Source: Lachnospiraceae bacterium
Lineage (GTDB): Bacteria > Bacillota_A > Clostridia > Lachnospirales > Lachnospiraceae
Assembly: GCA_024699595.1 (NCBI GenBank)
Contig: JAILPG010000151.1
Coordinates: forward strand, 1 to 30,521
Length of the DNA: 30,521 bases
Direction: 5' to 3'
Position 1 is the first letter of the stretch; every line of letters begins with the position of its first letter. A program made the position numbers and the translations under genes. Positions 25,023 through 30,521 of the stretch are shown here, piece by piece. The notes beneath the pieces are model-generated. The model saw nothing but the letters and a program-made list of their open reading frames with translations, did not search any database and was not told the DNA's origin.

Positions 25023-26243
25023 ATGTTAGCTACACTGATTCCCTTATTTGACGAGAACATGGCCGTTAAAGCCTATTCTCTGTTTACGCAGAAGAAGAAT
25101 TATCTGTTGAATCCCAGCTTTCTCGGCACGGGAATAAACGATGGCGCGGGATCGATCACCGGTCTTGAGATCATCAACAGTATCGGAATAGATAATCTTA
25201 CCTCCAACTGCGATATCTTTGTTCCGCTCACACCGATCTCACTGTTTGCCGATGTCGAAAACCAGTGTTATGCACCGGCAAAAAGAATCGTCCTTTTGAT
25301 AGACAATTCGGTGCAGCCCAAACCGTTAAATATCGAGCGTATCAAGGAACTCAAATCCAAAGGTTACAAATTCGCCATCCGTAAACTCCATGTTTCCGAT
25401 TTTGACGAGTACAAGGATATCATGGGCTTAATGGATTTTATAATCCTTGATCACAAGAAGATCGTTATCTCAAAGGCAAAGATCTTCTTTACAAAGCTCT
25501 ATCCCAATATAAAGCTGGTAGCCGGAAACCTCGCAAGCCAGGAGATCTTTGATTCCTTAAAGCGCGAGGGCGGATATCATCTGTATGAAGGCGAGTTCTA
25601 CAGAACTCCCATAACAAAGGGTGATACCCAGATAGCTCCCGTAAAGGTCAACTATATTGAATTACTTAACATCATCAACAATCCTGATTTCGAGCTTACT
25701 CAGGCAGCTGATATCATTTCCCGTGATACGGCTCTTACGATCTCACTGCTTGAGATGGTCAACAGGATGACCGTCAATTCCAAGATATCAAACATCAGGC
25801 AGGCAGCTGCCCTGCTTGGACAGCGTGAGCTGAAAAAATGGATATCCACCGCTGTTACGAAGCAGCTCTGTGAGGATAAGCCCAGTGAGGTTGCAAGACT
25901 CTCAATGCTCAGAGCCAAGTTCTCCGAGAACCTTGCTCCGATATTCGGACTTGCCATGCGCGATCAGGATCTGTTCATGCTTGGACTGTTCTCCTGTCTT
26001 GACATAATCCTCAACAAGCCCATGAAGGAAGCTCTTTCAATGCTCAATGTCAGCAAGGACATTGCAGATGCCCTCATTGACAGAAAGGGCAGTCTCGCTG
26101 CAGTATATTCCTTCATCCTGAATTACGAAAATGCCCATTGGGTAGAAATAGATCGAATAAGCATTCTTGATGATCTGGATATGGATGCGATATATGACGC
26201 ATATATCCAGTCGCTTAAGTGGTACAGAGACCTGTTCTTCTAA
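25023..26243 (+). CDS. EAL-like/HDOD signalling protein (YuxH type, degenerate EAL)
   Basis: 406 residues. Residues 1-190 resemble the EAL fold of YuxH-type proteins (NPSFLGTGIND, FVPLTP, KFAIRKLHVSDFDEY, FIILDHKKI), but I see no E-A-L signature or complete set of metal-binding acidic residues, so cyclic-di-GMP hydrolysis is unlikely. Residues 200-400 match an HDOD domain (LLNIINNPDFELTQAADIIS...LTISLLEMVN), with ISNIRQAAALLGQRELKKW. Such proteins act as regulatory adaptors. AGGAG lies 8 nt before the ATG. Single-gene unit with hairpins after the stop. Confidence 0.85.
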   Translation: MLATLIPLFDENMAVKAYSLFTQKKNYLLNPSFLGTGINDGAGSITGLEIINSIGIDNLTSNCDIFVPLTPISLFADVENQCYAPAKRIVLLIDNSVQPKPLNIERIKELKSKGYKFAIRKLHVSDFDEYKDIMGLMDFIILDHKKIVISKAKIFFTKLYPNIKLVAGNLASQEIFDSLKREGGYHLYEGEFYRTPITKGDTQIAPVKVNYIELLNIINNPDFELTQAADIISRDTALTISLLEMVNRMTVNSKISNIRQAAALLGQRELKKWISTAVTKQLCEDKPSEVARLSMLRAKFSENLAPIFGLAMRDQDLFMLGLFSCLDIILNKPMKEALSMLNVSKDIADALIDRKGSLAAVYSFILNYENAHWVEIDRISILDDLDMDAIYDAYIQSLKWYRDLFF

Positions 26244-26270
26244 GGAAATCGTTTTAATAAACGTTTCCTT
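26242..26270 (+). other. Stem-loop spanning the EAL-HDOD stop codon
   Basis: AAGGAAA pairs TTTCCTT and CGTTT pairs AAACG around loop TAAT, with one bulged T. It is strong but has no U-tract. The true terminator follows at 26301. Confidence 0.5.
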
Positions 26271-26300
26271 AAGAAACTGCTGCCCACTGCAACATAAAGA

Positions 26301-26327
26301 GAAGCACCGTTACCGGTGCTTCCTTTT
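26301..26327 (+). terminator. Rho-independent terminator between convergent genes
   Basis: GAAGCACCG (26301-26309), loop TTAC and CGGTGCTTC (26314-26322) followed by CTTTT. It ends the EAL-HDOD transcript and may also act on the opposing glycosyltransferase operon. Confidence 0.85.
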
Positions 26328-27180
26328 ATTTATGGCTGTTAAGCTCCCATTCCGGTATCACAAGCTTTGCATTCTGCTTCCTTATGGCCCACTGAACCTG
26401 TCTTATCTTCTTTTTTATAAAATCCGGAAAATGATCTGTCACAAACTGCTTTATCTTCTTGTCAAAAAGCTGCATCTTCATCTGGGTCTCTGTCGGAACC
26501 TTTCCTCTGTGCACCTCTTTTATCTTAACGGCTTCGACGAAGGTATCATATACATTGACCGAGGAAACCCCGTCTTTTGACACAATGCAGACTATCTGGC
26601 CCGTATCCTGAAAATGAAAACCCTTTCTGTACATGGAGAGCATAAAATCATAATCCGCACCTATCTTAAGATCTGTATTAAAAGGGTATCTGTTTATCAG
26701 CTCCCTGTTTACAAAGGCCGACTGGTGGGAAAACGGCATTCTCTCCGCTATCGCATTTATGTTTTTGCGAAACTTGTAATAATGCCCGTATTCATACTCT
26801 ACGGCATCTCCGTATATTATCGCGGCGTTGGGATATTTATTGTCACGGAAGATGTCGGAAAGAGTGGTTGCTGCGTAAAAACAGTCACCTGCGTTCATGA
26901 AATTGATCCATCTTCCGAGCGAATGTTTAACGGCTATGTTCATTCCGTCATAGATCCCCTCATCCTTTTCCGAATAGACCCTGACAGGTATGCCCTTTTG
27001 TTCAAATTTCGGCTTATACTCTTCTATCAGTAAAAGAGTGTTATCCTTAGAGGCCGCATCCTTTATGATATATTCGAAATTGTTGAAATCCTGGTTCAGC
27101 ACGGATTCCATTGTCTTTATGATATCTTTTTCCGCATTAAAGCAAACGGTTATGACCGTTACCAGATATTTATTGTCCAT
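26326..27180 (-). CDS. Glycosyltransferase family 2 (soluble)
   Basis: 284 residues with a GT-A fold: VTVITVCFNAEKDI at the start, KDAASKDNTL, and NFMNAGDCFY with a probable metal-binding Asp. LKIGADYDFMLSMYRKGFHF is the acceptor region, as in WcaE-type enzymes. No membrane helix. Its start overlaps the previous gene by 11 bases, and it is the last gene of the operon. The donor sugar cannot be read. Confidence 0.9.
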   Translation of the reverse strand: MDNKYLVTVITVCFNAEKDIIKTMESVLNQDFNNFEYIIKDAASKDNTLLLIEEYKPKFEQKGIPVRVYSEKDEGIYDGMNIAVKHSLGRWINFMNAGDCFYAATTLSDIFRDNKYPNAAIIYGDAVEYEYGHYYKFRKNINAIAERMPFSHQSAFVNRELINRYPFNTDLKIGADYDFMLSMYRKGFHFQDTGQIVCIVSKDGVSSVNVYDTFVEAVKIKEVHRGKVPTETQMKMQLFDKKIKQFVTDHFPDFIKKKIRQVQWAIRKQNAKLVIPEWELNSHK

Positions 27181-28153
27181 TATCCTGCTCTTCTGCTTCC
27201 TTCTCTCTCAGATCTTCCTTGTAATCCATCCTTCTGACCCTGTACTGGATGTCTTCCAAAAGCTTCCTGTTATTAGCTATGACATCAGCCTGCAGTCCGA
27301 CTATAAAGGTCATGAAACCAAGCATGATGAGCGTGCTCGCAAATATCAGAGACTGAACATGACCGTTTCCGTATCCCTGGAAGAAATATGCCAAAAACCT
27401 TATCATGATCACTACGCCGATAGTAAAAGGGATCAGACCGAGGATGGAAAAAAAGGTTAACGGCCTGTACATCATAAATGCCCTTATTATCGTGATCATC
27501 GATCTCTTTATGTAAGCGCCCATGCTGCTGAAGAGCCTGGATTTTCTGAGCTCTCCGTTGGTCCTTACCGGAACCGAGGTTATCGCCATATTGTTTCTTC
27601 CGGCCTGAACTATTGTTTCCAGGGTATAGGTATAGTTGTTCATCACATTTAAATGAATGGCCGCATCCCTGGAAAAAGCCCTGAATCCGCTCGGAGCATC
27701 CGGTATATCAGTATTGGAAGCCACCCTTACCACATAGCTTCCGAAATGCTGCAGCTTTTTCTTTAAGGGTGAAAAATGTTCTGTGTTGTCGATAGGTCTC
27801 TCACCTATGACGATCTCTGCCTTGCCGTCAAGTATGGGCTTTATGAGCTTTTCGATATCCTTGCCGCAGTACTGGTTATCAGCATCCGTGTTTACGATGA
27901 TATCGGCTCCGTTTCTCAAGCAGGCATCGATCCCTGCCATAAACCCCTTTGCAAGCCCCTTGTTTCTCTTAAAGCTCACAATATAATCAACGCCCCAGTT
28001 TCTTGCAACCTCCACGGTATTGTCAACAGAGCCGTCATTTATGATCAGATATTCGATGCAGTCTATCCCGTCGATATGCTTTGGAAGCTCATTTAATGCT
28101 ATCTCCAGTGTTTCAGCCTCATTAAGGCACGGGATCTGTATAATGAGTTTCAT
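27170..28153 (-). CDS. Membrane-anchored glycosyltransferase family 2
   Basis: 327 residues. The GT-A domain shows IIQIPCLNEAETL, INDGSVDNT, and the D-x-D NTDADNQY. PDAPSGFRAFSRDA is typical of polyprenyl-phosphate sugar transferases. Two membrane helices at about 233-255 and 263-290 anchor it, with a charged tail (KEAEEQDNGQ). It starts 3 nt after the preceding transferase gene. It likely charges undecaprenyl phosphate or acts on a lipid-linked glycan; exact sugar unknown. Confidence 0.9.
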   Translation of the reverse strand: MKLIIQIPCLNEAETLEIALNELPKHIDGIDCIEYLIINDGSVDNTVEVARNWGVDYIVSFKRNKGLAKGFMAGIDACLRNGADIIVNTDADNQYCGKDIEKLIKPILDGKAEIVIGERPIDNTEHFSPLKKKLQHFGSYVVRVASNTDIPDAPSGFRAFSRDAAIHLNVMNNYTYTLETIVQAGRNNMAITSVPVRTNGELRKSRLFSSMGAYIKRSMITIIRAFMMYRPLTFFSILGLIPFTIGVVIMIRFLAYFFQGYGNGHVQSLIFASTLIMLGFMTFIVGLQADVIANNRKLLEDIQYRVRRMDYKEDLREKEAEEQDNGQ

Positions 28154-28156
28154 TGC

Positions 28157-29095
28157 CTATTCCTCTTCCCTTGAAATATAAATAGGTCTCTTCTTGGTCT
28201 CCATATATGCTTTGGCAAGGTATTCGCCTATGACACCCATGCAGAACAGCTGTATGCCTCCGATGAACACAAAGATACACACCATTGAAGGCCAGCCGCT
28301 CGTAGGATCTCCGAAAACAAGCGTCCTTATCACGATAAAGATGATCAGTACAAACGCTATCAGGGTAAACAGAAGTCCCAGCATTGCCGCAAATGCAAGC
28401 GGGGTAGTGGAAAATGCCACAATACCCTCTATCGAATACAAAAGCAGCTTCCAGAACGACCACTTGGTCTCTCCGGCAACCCTTTCGACATTTTCATATT
28501 CAAACCATTTGGTCTTAAAGCCGACCCAGCCGTATATTCCCTTTGTAAAACGGTTGACTTCCTTCATCGAAAGTATCGCATCAACCATTTTCCTGGTCAT
28601 TATCCGGTAGTCTCTTGCCCCGTCAACGATCTCTGTCTTTGAAAGCCTGTTTATGAGCCTGTAAAAACGTCTGGCAAAAAAAGACCTGATGACCGGTTCA
28701 CCTTTTCTGGTAACCCTTCTCGTAGCCGCCGAATCATAACCTTCCTTTGTAACGGCTCTGTACATATCGGGAAGAAGAGCGGGCGGATCCTGAAGATCGG
28801 CATCCATGATCACCGCATAATCACCTTTGGAATGCTCAAGTCCCGCATATATGGCCGCTTCTTTTCCGAAATTTCTGGAAAAAGAAACGTAATGAACGTC
28901 ATCATCCGTTTCCCTGAGCTTTTTTACGACCGAAAGAGTATCGTCACGTGAGCCGTCGTCTACAAATATAAGCTCTGTCACAAGTCCCGGATCTTCCGAT
29001 CTCAGTACCTGTGAAGCTTTTTTTATCTCATCATAAAAGAAGGGAACAGCCTGTTCTTCATTGTAACAGGGCACTATTATCGACAATAGACTCAT
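28157..29095 (-). CDS. GtrB/ArnC-like undecaprenyl-phosphate glycosyltransferase (GT2)
   Basis: 312 residues: SIIVPCYNEEQAVP, FVDDGSRDDTL, metal site in MDADLQDPP and the FSRNFGKEAAIYAGL segment that defines the DPM1/GtrB/ArnC branch. Two membrane helices lie at about 230-280. GtrB-type enzymes load glucose or other sugars onto undecaprenyl phosphate for flipping and transfer. The start overlaps the U32 gene stop by 4 bases (ATGA), so translation is coupled. Confidence 0.92.
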   Translation of the reverse strand: MSLLSIIVPCYNEEQAVPFFYDEIKKASQVLRSEDPGLVTELIFVDDGSRDDTLSVVKKLRETDDDVHYVSFSRNFGKEAAIYAGLEHSKGDYAVIMDADLQDPPALLPDMYRAVTKEGYDSAATRRVTRKGEPVIRSFFARRFYRLINRLSKTEIVDGARDYRIMTRKMVDAILSMKEVNRFTKGIYGWVGFKTKWFEYENVERVAGETKWSFWKLLLYSIEGIVAFSTTPLAFAAMLGLLFTLIAFVLIIFIVIRTLVFGDPTSGWPSMVCIFVFIGGIQLFCMGVIGEYLAKAYMETKKRPIYISREEE

Positions 29096-30360
29096 CCTTC
29101 GTCCTCTTTTATCCTTAAAATATCGTATACATCAGCTGCCGGCGGATCCGTAAGCACAAAAAGCTCCTGTTTGGAATGAGGTGCCGACTCCATTTCGTTT
29201 CCGTCTGCATCCTTTATTGAGATGACCTTTGCAGGAACATTTCTTCCGTCCGGCTTCATGATCTCTATTATATCATCTACACAGAACTTGTTCCTCTGTC
29301 TGGTAAAAAACCTGTCTCCCTCTTTTGAATACACCATCCCGAGATAGGTATATTCCTTTATGTAGGTGTTGTTATCATATATCTGCGCATCCTCTGAAGG
29401 CTTTCCGTAATAGAATCCGGTAGTGAACTGCCTGTAGGTGCATTTTGATATCTCACTTAAGTACCAGTCCATGTTCGATCTGTACTTTTCTTCCGATTCG
29501 AATAGATCATCTATCGCTTTTCTGTAGGTTCTGGCAACCGTTGCAACAGACAGGGCGGTCTTCATGCGTCCCTCGATCTTAAAGCTTTCGATGCCTGCCG
29601 CTAGCATATCCGGAATATGCTCTATCATGCACAGGTCTTTTGAATTGAATATATAAGTCCCCCTGTCGTTCTCATATACGGGAAAATACTCTCCGGGTCT
29701 CTTTTCTTCCATAAGAGTATATTTCCACCTGCAGGGGTGAGTGCATTCTCCGTTGTTTGCATCCCTTCCCGTAAGGAAATTGCTTAACAGGCATCTTCCC
29801 GAATATGAAATGCACATGGCACCGTGTATAAAGCATTCTATCTCAAGGTCTTTTGGGATATGATCCCGTATCTCCCTTATTTCCGAAAGCGACAGCTCCC
29901 TTGCGGCAACCACCCTCTTTGCACCCTGTTTATACCAGAAATCATAGGTAAGGTAATTCGTGTTGTTTGCCTGTGTGCTTATGTGTATGTCAATACCGGG
30001 GCAGTACTCCCTTGCAAGCATAAACATACCGGGATCGGCTATGATGAGCGCATCGGGAGACAGGGCCGAAAGCTCCTTAAAATACTCCTTTGCACCGGAC
30101 AGGTCACCGTTGTGTGCAAGGATGTTTGCCGTCACATGCACCTTTGCCCCGTGGCTGTGCGCAAACTCTATGCCCTCAGCCATCTCGTCTTTATCGAAAT
30201 TCTTTGCTTTTGCTCTTAATCCGAAGGCTTCTCCGCCGATATACACCGCATCGGCTCCGAATACCACCGCAGTCTTTAATACTTCAAGACTTCCAGCAGG
30301 GATCAAAAGCTCAGGTTTTTTCTGCTTGGTAGAATTCATATGACAATTACCGTAAGTCAC
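29092..30360 (-). CDS. U32 peptidase-family protein (TrhP/YrrO-like tRNA hydroxylation)
   Basis: 422 residues. It has the U32 signature with ECFIHGAMCISYSGRC, further cysteines in ECTHPC that can bind a 4Fe-4S cluster, and the N-terminal ELLIPAGSLEVLKTAV...GADAVYIGGE. In Bacillus and E. coli such proteins make 5-hydroxyuridine at tRNA position 34 from prephenate. The upstream gene is an O-methyltransferase of the TrmR type, which methylates that product, so the pairing supports this role. The GTG start overlaps the O-methyltransferase stop (GTGA). An ATG at 30339 is an alternative. Confidence 0.88.
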   Translation of the reverse strand: MTYGNCHMNSTKQKKPELLIPAGSLEVLKTAVVFGADAVYIGGEAFGLRAKAKNFDKDEMAEGIEFAHSHGAKVHVTANILAHNGDLSGAKEYFKELSALSPDALIIADPGMFMLAREYCPGIDIHISTQANNTNYLTYDFWYKQGAKRVVAARELSLSEIREIRDHIPKDLEIECFIHGAMCISYSGRCLLSNFLTGRDANNGECTHPCRWKYTLMEEKRPGEYFPVYENDRGTYIFNSKDLCMIEHIPDMLAAGIESFKIEGRMKTALSVATVARTYRKAIDDLFESEEKYRSNMDWYLSEISKCTYRQFTTGFYYGKPSEDAQIYDNNTYIKEYTYLGMVYSKEGDRFFTRQRNKFCVDDIIEIMKPDGRNVPAKVISIKDADGNEMESAPHSKQELFVLTDPPAADVYDILRIKEDEG

Positions 30361-30521
30361 ATATCCTGCATGTTTACATGCTTTACGCTTATGGTCATTC
30401 CGTCCGCAACAGGCAGTATGTCAGTCACAAGAGCTTCATTATGCGTAAGCGCATACAGATACTCCCTCATCCTTGAATGGATGGTCCTGTTGCGTCTGGT
30501 AACGGCAAATCTCGATTCCAT
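30357..30521 (-). CDS. O-methyltransferase, C-terminal end (TrmR-like)
   Basis: Only the last 54 codons are inside the window. The segment includes AVTRRNRTIHSRMREYLYAL and DILPVADGMTISVK, the tail of SAM-dependent O-methyltransferases of the TrmR/YrrM family. It is followed by the U32 gene with a GTGA overlap. TrmR methylates 5-hydroxyuridine in tRNA; the assignment depends partly on this neighbour. The apparent ATG at the edge is internal, since the family has about 200 residues. Confidence 0.75.
   Translation of the reverse strand: MESRFAVTRRNRTIHSRMREYLYALTHNEALVTDILPVADGMTISVKHVNMQDM

Overview
The window looks like a chromosomal segment of a low-to-medium GC Gram-positive anaerobe, most likely Lachnospiraceae (Butyrivibrio/Roseburia-like); the family is an inference. 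Support comes from the Firmicute-type order hup-rqcP-divIC-tilS-hpt-ftsH, strong AGGAGG-type ribosome sites with several TTG starts, InlB-type repeats in a secreted protein, a degenerate EAL-HDOD protein, and a YtqA-type radical SAM gene. The sporulation genes yabP and yabQ, which often sit between rqcP and divIC, are absent, which fits a non-sporulating lineage.

Left part (1-6.3 kb): a tRNA-Gly (cut by the edge) and tRNA-Phe pair on the minus strand is divergent from a radical SAM gene. Then come a zinc-ribbon PrsW-type membrane protease gene and a helix-turn-helix protein with a degenerate Fic domain that lacks the catalytic histidine. A well-supported promoter drives a tRNA-Gly(GCC). A shared terminator hairpin separates that tRNA from a large secreted glycine-rich/InlB-repeat protein on the minus strand. 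The open frame of this protein continues in frame for 77 codons after a TGA, up to a TAA next to the terminator: a recent nonsense mutation or a readthrough candidate.

6.3-11.5 kb (minus): a 143-nt leader with alternative pairings precedes a peptidase C26 (gamma-glutamyl hydrolase-like) gene and a polar amino-acid ABC transporter (binding lipoprotein, hairpin, permease, ATPase). A cytidylate-kinase-like gene, a multi-pass membrane protein and a second PrsW-like protein follow closely.

11.5-18.9 kb (minus): a tightly packed operon with a GH13 alpha-glucan enzyme, a GT4 glycosyltransferase, and the enzyme set for GDP-D-glycero-alpha-D-manno-heptose (HddA kinase, an HddC-GmhB fusion, GmhA isomerase), ending with a DUF6492-like putative glycosyltransferase. 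This is a surface-glycan module.

18.9-24.9 kb (minus): housekeeping genes ftsH, hpt, tilS, a divIC/ftsB-like gene, rqcP, hup and a YgjP-like metalloprotease, with clear promoters at hup and divIC and terminators after hup and divIC.

24.9-30.5 kb: a plus-strand degenerate EAL-HDOD signalling protein, then a minus-strand operon entering from the right edge: O-methyltransferase (TrmR-like, C-terminal end only), U32 peptidase-family protein (TrhP-like, tRNA wobble uridine hydroxylation) and three coupled GT2 glycosyltransferases.
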